Shown in pieces: positions 20,815-32,062 of a stretch of DNA of 64,000 bases. Position 1 is the stretch's first letter. The number at the start of each line of letters is the position of its first letter. The stretch covers positions 3,668,001-3,732,000 of the forward strand of contig JAGUCH010000009.1 of NCBI GenBank assembly GCA_019096065.1, read 5' to 3'. Source of the DNA: Paracyclopina nana (taxonomy: Eukaryota > Arthropoda > Copepoda > Cyclopoida > Cyclopettidae). The notes under the pieces are model-generated. The model was not told the origin of the DNA and ran no database searches. It saw only the letters and a program-made list of their open reading frames with translations. Position numbers and translations under genes: made by a program.

Positions 20815-22250
20815 GGCCCAAAATTTTAGACTTGAAAAATTCCAATGCAGAATGATCCCTTGTGACAAGGAGAGTGCACTCATAAAATTTGACAATCCTA
20901 ATACTTAAGGAAGTACCTTAAATAATAACTTAAACATTGTTATTGTGCCAGGCACAAAGTGGCCCAAAATTTTAGATTTGAAAAATTCCAATGCAGAATG
21001 ATCCCTTGTGACAAGGAGAGTGCACTCATAAAATTTGACAATCCTAATACTTAAGGAAGTGCCTTAAATAATAACTTAAACATTGTTAATGTGCCAGGCA
21101 CAAAGTGGCCCAAAATTTTAGATTTGAAAAATTCCAATGCAGAATGATCCCTTGTGACAAGGAGAGTGCACTCATAAAATTTGACAATCCTAATACTTAA
21201 GGAAGTGCCTTAAATAATAACTTAAACATTGTTATTGTGCTAGGCACAAAGTGGCCCAAAATTTTAGATTTGAAAAATTCCAATGCAGAATGATCCCTTG
21301 TGACAAGGAGAGTGCACTCATAAAATTTGACAATCCTAATACTTAAGGAAGTGCCTTAAATAATAACTTAAACATTGTTAATGTGCCAGGCACAAAGTGG
21401 CCCAAAATTTTAGATTTGAAAAATTCCAATGCAGAATGATCCCTTGTGACTAGGAGAGTGCACTCATAAAATTTGACAATCCTAATACAAAAGGAAGTAC
21501 CTTAAATAATAACTTAAACATTGTTATTGTGCTAGGCACAAAGTGGCCCAAAATTTTAGACTTGAAAAATTCCAATGCAGAATGATCCCTTGTGACTAGG
21601 AGAGTGCACTCATAAAATTTGACATTCCTAATACTTAAGGAAGTGCCTTAAATAATAACTTAAACATTGTTATTGTGCTAGGCACAAAGTGGCCCAAAAT
21701 TTTAGATTTGAAAAATTCCAATGCAGAATGATTCCTTGTGACTAGGAGAGTGCACTCATAAAATTTGACAATCCTAATACAAAAGGAAGTACATTAAATA
21801 ATAACTTAAACATTGTTATTGTGCTAGGCACAAAGTGGCCCAAAATTTTAGATTTGAAAAATTCCAATGCAGAATGATCCCTTGTGACTAGGAGAGTGCA
21901 CTCATAAAATTTGACAATCCTAATACAAAAGGAAGTGCCTTAAATAATAACTTAAACATTGTTAATGTGCCAGGCACAAAGTGGCCCAAAATTTTAGATT
22001 TGAAAAATTCCAATGCAGAATGATCCCTTGTGACAAGGAGAGTGCACTCATAAAATTTGACAATCCTAATACTTAAGGAAGTGCCTTAAATAATAACTTA
22101 AACATTGTTATTGTGCTAGGCACAAAGTGGCCCAAAATTTTAGATTTGAAAAATTCCAATGCAGAATGATCCCTTGTGACAAGGAGAGTGCACTCATAAA
22201 ATTTGACAATCCTAATACAAAAGGAAGTGCCTTAAATAATAACTTAAACA
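20815..22250. repeat. Left-arm array of ten 146-bp monomers
   Basis: The word GGCCCAAAATTTTAGA recurs at 20815, 20961, 21107, 21253, 21399, 21545, 21691, 21837, 21983 and 22129: exactly 146 bp each time, with no indels. Units differ by linked variants (GACAAGGAG versus GACTAGGAG, ACTTAAGG versus ACAAAAGG, GTGCCAGG versus GTGCTAGG), showing mixed or higher-order copying. Confidence 0.95.
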
Positions 22251-22280
22251 TGAAACATGAAACAATGAAATTTGACAATC

Positions 22281-23761
22281 CAAAATCTAAAATTTTGGGC
22301 CACTTTGTTCCTAGCACAATAACAATGTTTAAGTTATTATTTAAGGCACTTCCTTAAGTATTAGGATTGTCAAATTTTATGAGTGCACTCTCCTAGTCAC
22401 AAGGGATCATTCTGCATTGGAATTTTTCAAATCTAAAATTTTGGGCCACTTTGTGCCTAGCACAATAACAATGTTTAAGTTATTATTTAAGGTACTTCCT
22501 TTTGTATTAGGATTGTCAAATTTTATGAGTGCACTCTCCTAGTCACAAGGAATCATTCTGCATTGGAATTTTTCAAATCTAAAATTTTGGGCCACTTTGT
22601 GCCTAGCACAATAACAATGTTTAAGTTATTATTTAAGGCACTTCCTTAAGTATTAGGATTGTCAAATTTTATGAGTGCACTCTCCTAGTCACAAGGGATC
22701 ATTCTGCATTGGAATTTTTCAAATCTAAAATTTTGGGCCACTTTGTGCCTAGCACAATAACAATGTTTAAGTTATTATTTAAGGTACTTCCTTAAGTATT
22801 AGGATTGTCAAATTTTATGAGTGCACTCTCCTTGTCACAAGGGATCATTCTGCATTGGAATTTTTCAAATCTAAAATTTTGGGCCACTTTGTGCCTGGCA
22901 CATTAACAATGTTTAAGTTATTATTTAAGGCACTTCCTTAAGTATTAGGATTGTCAAATTTTATGAGTGCACTCTCCTTGTCACAAGGGATCATTCTGCA
23001 TTGGAATTTTTCAAATCTAAAATTTTGGGCCACTTTGTGCCTGGCACAATAACAATGTTTAAGTTATTATTTAAGGCACTTCCTTAAGTATTAGGATTGT
23101 CAAATTTTATGAGTGCACTCTCCTTGTCACAAGGGATCATTCTGCATTGGAATTTTTCAAATCTAAAATTTTGGGCCACTTTGTGCCTGGCACATTAACA
23201 ATGTTTAAGTTATTATTTAAGGCACTTCCTTAAGTATTAGGATTGTCAAATTATATGAGTGCACTCTCCTTGTCACAAGGGATCATTCTGCATTGGAATT
23301 TTTCAAATCTAAAATTTTGGGCCACTTTGTGCCTGGCACAATAACAATGTTTAAGTTATTATTTAAGGCACTTCCTTAAGTATTAGGATTGTCAAATTTT
23401 ATGAGTGCACTCTCCATGTCACAAGGGTTCATTCTGCATTGGAATTTTTCAAATCTAAAATTTTGGGCCACTTTGTGCCTGGCACAATAACAATGTTTAA
23501 GTTATTATTTAAGGTACTTCCTTAAGTATTAGGATTGTCAAATTTTATGAGTGCACTCTCCTAGTCACAAGGGATCATTCTGCATTGGAATTTTTCAAAT
23601 CTAAAATTTTGGGCCACTTTGTGCCTGGCACAATAACAATGTTTAAGTTATTATTTAAGGTACTTCCTTAAGTATTAGGATTGTCAAATTTTATGAGTGC
23701 ACTCTCCTAGTCACAAGGGATCATTCTGCATTGGAATTTTTCAAATCTAAAATTTTGGGCC
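22281..23761. repeat. Right-arm inverted array of ~ten 146-bp monomers
   Basis: This is the complement of the left-arm monomer (TCTAAAATTTTGGGCC...) repeated every 146 bp from about 22299 to 23759. The same variant positions segregate as in the left arm. A few units have private changes (for example a TATATG variant near 23252 and CATGTC near 23415). Confidence 0.93.
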
Positions 23762-23964
23762 ATTTGGGCCTCCAGGCTTTTATACAGTAATTTTTTCAAT
23801 CTTTAAGTTAATATTTAAGTGACTTTCCTTTGAGTTAGGCAAAAATAATTTTCATATTTGGACTCCTCATTGCCCAAGGGTGCTGCCTGAGTTGAAATTT
23901 TTAGGTTTTAAAATTTTGGGCCATTTGGGCCATTTTGGGCCATTTGGGCATTTTATATGGTCCC

Positions 23965-23973
23965 GGCTTTCAG
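23965..23973. repeat. Right 9-bp target-site duplication
   Basis: Exact copy of GGCTTTCAG found at the left boundary of the fold-back element. Confidence 0.85.
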
Positions 23974-24339
23974 CGTCTTTTTTTGGGTAATGAATTTTAT
24001 CCATACCGAAAAAGGTGTTAGGCAATCGGTTTCACGAGCATCATTGTAAATATTGGCATAATGGTGTCCGATAGCACCAAATGTTTCTTTAACCTTAATT
24101 CGCTGCTAAAATATTGCCTAAGAAAGTACGTGCAATGATGCAACGATGGATTTCGTCGTTTTGCCGCTGGCTTCAATTTTCCCAAGTCCTTCTGGGAAAA
24201 ACCCAAATTGAAGCTGAGTGATCAGCTAAGTCTAACGCAAAGTTCAGTCGAGTCACGCAACTTTGAAGTCCAAATAAAAAAGCTCAGTTTTGAGCAGAAA
24301 TTCGAGACTGAAGGTAGCAGCAGCAGCAGCAGCATCAAG
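23974..24339. other. Rest of the host repeat and ninjurin upstream region
   Basis: 23974 to about 24030 is the diverged continuation of the interrupted host repeat (T-run, GGGTAATGA, GTGTTAGGCAATC). The remainder up to the ninjurin ATG is its 5' region. It is open in the coding frame for about 44 codons but has no ATG, so it is treated as 5' UTR or upstream DNA. Confidence 0.6.
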
Positions 24340-25698
24340 ATGGCGGAAAATTCGACATCGCCCAAAAGAGACGAGGAATCACTGCTTGTCAACGAAGAAG
24401 TCAATGATGATGTTGATGCCCAAGTGACCTCCGAGGCGCTTGTCACCTTGGACGACCTCAACTATTATTCGGATCAGAAGACGTACGCTAAAGGCTTCGT
24501 GGATTTGGCCTTACTCGCTGCCAATGCCAATCAAATATTACAATTTCTAACGTTGGAGGATGCCAACTATCGATGGTTCAACGTCATAATTCTAAGCTTG
24601 AGCATTGGGCTTCAGGTACGAACATTGTACTAGATCAAATTTGGATTCAATGGGTTTTGAAGGTTTTTTAGCTCATATTTTGCCTTTTTTAGGCCATTAT
24701 GTAGCACGTATTTTGTCAAAGGTTGACCTGTACTTGAAAAAGTTGATATATTCTCGTCATTGAGCTGAATTGGAGTGAAGTTTTTGGTGGAAATTCATCA
24801 GTAACAGTCGATTTTTCCTCTTTTTGGACTATTATGTTACATTTTGGCAAAGGTTGAATCAGTTGCCGTTCCGAGAAATTACATAACATCAACTTTCGTT
24901 CACGTACTTGGTAAAAAATTCTAGAATTCTAGAGAAGTCTCCAGTTTTAGGCCAACAGCCTTTCCAGTTTTGTGAAAGAGGCCACTTTTTGTGTTGAAAT
25001 TGGGCATTTTGAAAGAGTAAGCAACTGATCGTGTCATTGTGCCACGATATCATTTTGTCATCCAACTTACGGAGAAAGCACGTGGAGTTAACCAAAAGTT
25101 TCGAAGAAACAACAGTTAGATGAGTTTTTGTCAAAGGTCGAAACATGCCCGCGGTTTGGCAGGATTTTACTGCGAGTTCACGTGGATTTCCCCATTGTCG
25201 GTTCCAGAGAATCTTAGTAGCATTTTTAGTAAGTTGGAAAAAGAAAGGCTGCTTTCGTGAGCTGGGCTAGCTGCTCTTTAAAATTGCGCATCAAAGAACT
25301 GAGGTCAATGGGTAATTCAGCAGTTTTATCAAAGCATCTCGTTCAATCATGATGCACAGGCTCCAATGGGATGTGTTTACTTACTAGATCAAACAAAACT
25401 TCTAGCTAGCGCATCGTGATTGAAGCAAAAATTAATAATGGCCTCTTTTCAGGTCATTGCTGGCATCCTGCTCATCTTGGACCACCGCATCAAAGTGAGG
25501 ACTCATTCGGACATGCGAAAATGCACGTGTTACACGACCCTCATCTCTTGCATCATGTTAGTCATTATTGTGCTCAACGTCTTCACCGTGGCTTTTGGAA
25601 GTCCTGGACGACTACAACAACAACAGCATCGTCCTCATCCCAGTCGAGATCTCCCCTCATACTTTTACGAAACGAATACGAGCTACTACGAGCAGTAG
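24340..25698 (+). CDS. Ninjurin
   Basis: Two exons, 24340-24615 and 25453-25698, separated by an 837-bp intron, encode 173 aa. The start is the first in-frame ATG (context TCAAGATGG). An acidic Ser/Asp/Glu-rich N-terminus precedes the family signature QKTYAKGFVDLALLAANANQ (amphipathic helices), then transmembrane helix 1 spanning the splice junction (WFNVIILSLSIGLQ-VIAGILLIL), and helix 2 (TLISCIMLVIIVLNVFTVAFG). The tail is Gln/His/Pro- and Tyr-rich. Ninjurins are small homophilic surface proteins; mammalian NINJ1 oligomerises through the amphipathic helices to rupture the plasma membrane at lytic death, and fly ninjurins act in adhesion and tracheal or immune responses. Function here is inferred from the family. 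Confidence 0.93.
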
Positions 25699-27441
25699 CA
25701 GCGGCACGAAATTTGAATCTTCTCCCACTGGATGAGGGACAATTCTTGCTCTAGCTTTTATCCATGTCCTACATATGCCTAATGCAAATATAAGATTTTT
25801 AAAATGAATTTTTCGCTAATATCGGCTATTGCCTTTCCCCCCATGCATTTCCTTGCGGCTTGATTGGGCTAAATGACGGTAAACGTCGTTAGAGGAGAAT
25901 AATCGACTTTTACAGCGTTTCAGTATGAATGAGTTTCGAGGTACGTGATTTGATTGAGCCACTATCTCGTGTTCGTTTATCTCAGGCAAAGCCGCGAGCA
26001 AACAATCGATGCTGCTTCAAAAAGGTCACAGAATCGCCACTGAGTCGAAAATCACAAATTATCAATGGGGTGAAAAAAGTACACGTATAATACGTGGATT
26101 CTCCATGCATGGCCAAATTGCGCTTGGCGAGCCAATAAATTAACGGTTTTCCCTTCTATGCAGATACGCAGATGGGGATTCACTTTTTGGGGCTGAAAAG
26201 GGGAAAAACGGGTGAATATTCAAATGAGTCGATCGGTATCGGATTTCCCGAGCAATTTTTGGTTGGATTCTCATTGATGTAGTCGTACAGAAGGATGGGA
26301 GGAACTAACTGCATGCCAAATCGGTTAGGCTGAATTGTGACAACGACAATGCATTTACGACGCAAGCAAGCTTTAGTAGTTGTCCGGCAAAAATTGTCCC
26401 TTAGCAAAGGACAACAACATCTGCATAGTTGATTGAGCAACTCAACAAGCAAGCATAAGCACTCTGGGAAAAAGAGCTTAGCTGTCGGCAAAAAATTCGA
26501 GCATTTGTGATTCCCGAATTGTTGCTCGCCTTCTTCTTTTTTCCAGCTTTGCATGAGGGTTTTTCGAGGCTTGCCCCACCCGTGCAATGCTCGCTTCCTC
26601 GGTGGGATTAAAAGTGCAGCGAACAATCGCAAAATGAAAGAGGATTTTTTTCCCGTTCTCTACAGCGAAGAAACGCAAGTTGAAGAAGCAAACAAATGGT
26701 CGAAAACATTGATTTCGACCGAACTTTATTGGGTCTCGAGCATTTAGCGTGGCGTAGTTCGAAATGAACTGATTTCGCGAATTCGATGGAAATCGGATTT
26801 AGGCGTTTTTCCTGAATTTTTTACGTTTTAAGCCTGAAAACCAACCTTTTTCGGCCCATAATAAAGGCCTTCGGAAACATTGGGTTTATCTGGGAAAGAA
26901 AGTCCTTTGTTTTCAACTCATAAAAATCAATGCGTTGCTTAATAGTAAAAATTACGCTCAAGCATAAAATTGAGCTGGTATATCCAGGTGCGTTCATTTC
27001 GGGCATATTTTTTGGGACAGCGTTGATCTGGTTTGTTGCATCTGCATAGACGGCATTTTTGGCCGCGGTGCGCGTGCATAATACCTCCATGCTTCATTGG
27101 GGTTGACAACGCGTTGACCATCAACTCCATTGATGCGAACAGCCTGAAAAACGAAGAAAGAAAACCGTTGGAACCCTGTTGCATTCGAATTTGAGCTGCA
27201 TTCTGCTGCCGTTGCTGCTGCTGCAATAAACTAAGCTGCATCATCCAGCTACACACAAAGTTGCAAAGTTGTTTGTCACATGCACTTTGCCCGCCAAAAA
27301 TCCCTTCACCGATACAAAAGCTCTGGCGCCAAAAACGACCTCTTCATTAACTTTGGCTTTCACGTTTTGAAAGCGACTCGCGCTATTTTTTGTCACTTTT
27401 TGCCACGCGTTACGCATATAATACCTCTTAATGGAACTTGG

Positions 27442-27459
27442 CTCGCGCGCGCGCGCGAG
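27442..27459. repeat. (CG)7 palindrome, potential Z-DNA tract
   Basis: CTCGCGCGCGCGCGCGAG, perfectly self-complementary alternating purine-pyrimidine sequence in non-coding DNA. Confidence 0.8.
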
Positions 27460-27817
27460 TCACAAAAAGATACGTGGCTTTTTTAGATGCTGCGGTGGGA
27501 ACAACTTCATTTTTAGCGCTTCGTTGGCTGGCACATTGATGGCATATGCGAAAAGTAGAAATCCATCCGATATTCAACCCCATTTCGATAGGAAAAGCGC
27601 CGGTCAAGGTTGCATGTGGCTGTTAAATGGCGACGGATGAATGGGTTAACAACACAATGCGACTCGCGGAATTTATGGGTTACTGAACTCGCCATTTAAA
27701 TTGTGCGCATACAAAAGAAAGGGGTTTTCCGTTAAACCCATACATGCGACAGTGAACGTTGCTGCTCCGGATGGTCGAAAATGTTGTCAGGCCAATTTCC
27801 CGCTTCTTTTAATCAAA

Positions 27818-27839
27818 GTGTCACACCTTGGTGTGACAC
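27818..27839. promoter_or_regulatory. T-box (Brachyury-type) palindromic site
   Basis: GTGTCACACC-TT-GGTGTGACAC: ten-base arms around a two-base centre. The core TCACACCTTGGTGTGA differs by one base from the classical palindromic T-site TCACACCTAGGTGTGA. It is in the non-coding DNA about 11 kb upstream of Krüppel and 2 kb downstream of ninjurin. Binding is inferred. Confidence 0.5.
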
Positions 27840-30800
27840 GTCGAATAATTGAAAACTTAAACGTATAATTTTACGCCGAGTTCCCTTTCTCCCTTTACGT
27901 TTATATATATCTGGTTGCAAAGTGATTGCAATGGTAGCGTACTAAGTTGTTTGCAAGGCGTGCTTGCGACTATTTAGTTGTGAGTAATTTCATTACGTAT
28001 TGCTGTCATTAATGGTAGGAATTGAGTTGTGACAGGGGAAAAAGTGCAGTCGTAATTGACATATGCCACTCATTTTCAGTGCAATAAGCCACTGCTTACC
28101 TTTTTAACCATAAGACTACTGCCACACTGTATCGCGTTCGGAGCCCCCTTAATCACATGCTGGAATGACATTTTTTTCTCATAACTATTTATACAGCGCG
28201 GGAAATCTCGTCTTGGCAAAATAGCAACATCCTTGATCATTTCAAATGGATCGATGTCAATGCTTTTGGAAATCAGTCTAACCTTTTTTTCAGCTCGCAA
28301 CTTTTACTTAGCCGCCGTTTTTGAAAACTGGCTTTTGCACGTCTAGATTTCGCGCATTGTCCTATTTATTTCGACTGCTTGGAGTGATTGAAAAAATGCA
28401 GCGTGTGGCTAATTTTTCCAAGCCTTCAATAAAGTATTTTTCGTTTAGAGAGGAAAAAATGGCAGCTGCACTTCCCATGCTGATGATCATGATGATTTTC
28501 GACATTCATTGCAATGCCGTGGATATTGCGTGCGAGCTCGGCTTAACGTGAAGAAGAACCACCTACATAGCTACTCCACGGTAGGGTTGCACCTTAACAA
28601 AATTCCCCCATGATGGGCTCGCAGCACCGATTTCTTGAGGATTTAGATAAAATGGAGGAATCGGGCGAGTTTGAGCTACGCAAACACTATTTTGATAAGA
28701 ACAAAAGCCCCCTGGAGTGGGGCCATAAACGGTCCCCCCTCTACTATATCGGAAAAAATCAGAAATGCATATTTTCCATGCAAAAGATGCCTCAGCCCCA
28801 CCGTGAATTAACCCTACTGAAGAAGCTAAGCAATATTGCATTGTAAGGGTTGCATGTAACGGGCTGTGGAGCGCAATTGCAATAAGAGTGAGAGTGAGTG
28901 CAATGCAGCGGCGTAGGCAAAGACTAGTAGGGAGACTTGCGCAATAATTCAACTCTTCTCGAGACTGGGGAAAGAAAAGTGCAAGTTGCACACTTGCACC
29001 TGCCAAGAAAATCGAGGTCAATGCCGCACTACTCCGTTTGCCATTTGAAATTACCCCTAGCTACGCTTACCCCATGGAACGAGGATTGTTTGCACAATTT
29101 CCCCCAAAAACGGGGCCAGGCCTTTGCATTTTTCAAAGAGCTCATTTTTATCTAAAATTTGCAGTGCATTTTAAACGTATTTACTTTGTGTGTTGCATAC
29201 AGCACCAATAGCGTGATAGCGGGTCAATATTTAGATGTTCAGATAGTTAATTTTACTTTCTCCTGAATGAATTCACCGGTTGGCCCGCCTTAGTTTTATG
29301 ATATTTGAACGAAACCGAGCCCTTCCTTTTGGGATCGGGGTGAGTCTGGTGGAGGAAATGACGCAAGAAATCAGCGAGGATTTCAAGGAAACTCGTTTCA
29401 CCTACTTCTATAGGTTGGCATATATGCCGTAACCCTGCGAGTACTTTCAATCAATTTTCTCCGATATTTGCTTACTTGGACAATTGCAGATTCCTTCTAA
29501 AACAGCTGCAAATCACTGTGCCAAAAATACACATTTTTTTCGAGCTACGTAACAAGTCATCGGTACTTTGTAAAATTGCATGATTAGATGCCTTGCACAA
29601 AATTCTTCATATAGCAATCTTTGATTTCAATAGCCAACTTGCTACACCATAACTCGGTCATTTGCATAGGGCCAAAATGCAAATATGTATAGAATATCTC
29701 GGAGCTAAATAATGATATTGCGCATGCACTTTTGCCTGCACTGTGGGCACATTTATCTGTCCACACGCCCAATTGCTGTGCACTTCAACTGGTAATTTAC
29801 CTCAGTGTGCTCTCAAAATGGGGGAGTTATGGAGGTCACACACTCAAAACTGGGTCAAAAATTTCAAAGGGGGTGATCGGGTGCATGAGAGATAAACAAA
29901 ATGTCCTATTTTCTCTCACTTCAGCATTGCATAGAATACGCTGTATAGCATTGCTAGGAAGCGTGGAGGGGTTGAAAAATGCAAAAAGATGAATGTGTCA
30001 CAGATGCTGAAGCTGGAGCTTTGACGGAAGCTTTCTAATTAAGCTTCTCCTCTTAAACAGACGATAGAATGAATTAATCCCTTTAATTCACCATGGGTAA
30101 AATTAGGCGAGCCCATGCATCTAAAATTACCTCAAAAGTGCGTCATCGCTACTTGTTTCTGGGCTAATTTAGTTTTTGCTCCCAATGTGGTTGATTTTAA
30201 GGTAAATAGCCTCACCGTGTCAGGGCAAACAAAGAAGTGCGGTTCAGAGCTCCGAGGGTAGGGGACATTGTAAAAAACAAAAGGGTGAACGTCGAAGTTG
30301 TAGTAGATCCCATCTGGTCTGGGGCGAAACTTCATCCCTTTTGATGGAGCAAGAGATTAATTAGCTTGCTTGGCACGTTCCACTCGGCTATACTATGTGA
30401 TATGTATGGAAATTGAGCTTCCTCAGCAAAAAACCTGCTCAATTATTGAAATGATGCTAGCCGCTCGTTTTTGATGCCCTCAAAATCGTACAATAGTACC
30501 ATAGTCTTTTACTCTTAGCATTATAATGTGAAATCAACTGCACGTGGCACGTGATGACCACTCAACTTAAAAGCTAGGCCTAATAACTCTCGTGAGGCTA
30601 TTTAACAATCTAGTTATATGCACGTTATGTAACTACTCCCAGCAAGTTATGAAAGCTCGTTTTTTGGTTAAAATAACGAGGTACGCTAGTCCAACCAAAT
30701 GTTATGCGCAAAGAAAAAATTAGCAAGAGGACTTCATACAGCAAAAAAGAAGCTGGTAATTAGCGTTAATAATTTCACGGATTAATTACGGAGGCTTAAT

Positions 30801-31440
30801 GCATCGGGGTTCCCCCGTCGAGCCGCCAGACTAGAAATGCACTGGCGATTCCGGGCGGCAAAAAATGTGGACAAAAAAGCGAAGCAATTGTGCATCGTTT
30901 CGGCGTGGAAAAAAGTGCTCGTGAGTTTTTTGCTGCGTTGAGAGCAATGCTGCTGGTGCACAAGAAAAGCTGGTTCTTTCTGTAGATGCTGCGCGATCCC
31001 GTGAGGATTGGGTAAGTATCGATCCAAAAGGGCTTTCTTTCCCCTGGAAGTGGGGTATGCACACTCGTACACGAGCTCCCTAGAGAGGAGCAAGAAGATG
31101 AACCCTAGCTGCCACTGGGAAGCTGGTGATGCACGCTGGGGAAAGCTAGCCTTTGAAAAAACCTCGCATTTCTCTAATCGCATCTTTTTTTAAGCGGTAT
31201 GCTCCTCCTTTTCCAAAGGCTAACTCGTGAAAATTCTGCAGCCCCAATTTTAGAAACCGAATTGACGCGGACGAGGAAAACGCGAAAATTACTCGCGGAT
31301 GAAAATGGCCTTTTTTCATTTTCGGAATTGCCGATCCCCCTTTGTGCTTTCTAGAGAGAGCAGAGCTGAAAAATCGGCCCTACGACGACCAAGTTGTTTG
31401 TGCCAAGAAAGGCCTTGGGAAGAGGATTGCCATTGGAGAA

Positions 31441-31463
31441 GGCTGCTGCTGCTGCTGCTGCTG
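31441..31463. repeat. (GCT)n trinucleotide repeat
   Basis: About seven GCT units ending in GCAG, in non-coding DNA. Confidence 0.8.
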
Positions 31464-32044
31464 CAGTTTGTAAAGTCCGAGCTTTTTGGGTTTTTCTTCT
31501 GCGCGTGCAACTCCTATTTTTGAGAGTTAGCCAGCTTTGTTTGTGAGCTAGGTGGAATATCATCGAGATGGACCTGCATGGGACCGCGACAAAGAGCCAG
31601 TTGTCTGTACAGCCCGTCCCCTCGAAAATGTCGCGGGCGGGGGGAGTTGCGCGAGGGCCGAGGGGCAGAAACGGAGCGGGCAGACCGTAGGTTGCCTGGT
31701 TCAACTTCTCCAATGCCGGTTTAACGAACTAGCTGAATGCACAAACAATGCACTTTGCCTCAATTCGCTCTTCAGCCATAAACGGCTGCATGGCGAACGC
31801 CGAGCTAAAGCTGGCCGCAACCAAGAAGCAATTCTGAAAATAACCAGAAAACAATCAGGCAGAAACGCTTCATTGCCATCATAATTATTCCCGCTATTGC
31901 TTTGTCTGCCCGCATTTGCATTCCTGCAATAACTACGTTCGTTTCTCATGTTACAACCAAAAAAAGGCATGATGGTTAAAAGAGCATTTTCCCCCTTTCC
32001 TCGGAACGGAGTTTGCCTGAGAGCGGGTTACGTAATAAAGGAGT

Positions 32045-32062
32045 CACGTGCGCGACCACGTG
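32045..32062. promoter_or_regulatory. Two CACGTG E-boxes 12 bp apart
   Basis: CACGTG at 32045-32050 and 32057-32062 in a GC-rich block. bHLH/ZIP factor binding is possible. It is listed as a sequence observation; function is unproven. Confidence 0.3.

Larger units (their letters stand above)
20603..23964. mobile_element. 3.36-kb fold-back (FB-like) transposable element
   Basis: The element is one giant palindrome. It starts GGGACCATATAAAATGCCCA and ends with the exact complement. The outer ~210 bp of each arm are complementary and unique to the ends; inward lie oppositely oriented arrays of a 146-bp monomer, and the centre at about 22250-22280 is a short spacer. It is flanked by a perfect 9-bp duplication (GGCTTTCAG). 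No reading frame looks like a transposase, so it is non-autonomous. Long inverted repeats built of internal direct repeats plus a 9-bp duplication are the defining architecture of Drosophila FB elements, and 9-11 bp duplications are also typical of Mutator-like elements. Superfamily membership is inferred from structure only. Confidence 0.88.

Noticed and set aside
28563..29021. 152-codon open frame, minus strand
   Set aside because: Mixed hydrophobic and Cys content without family pattern, and no splice partners.
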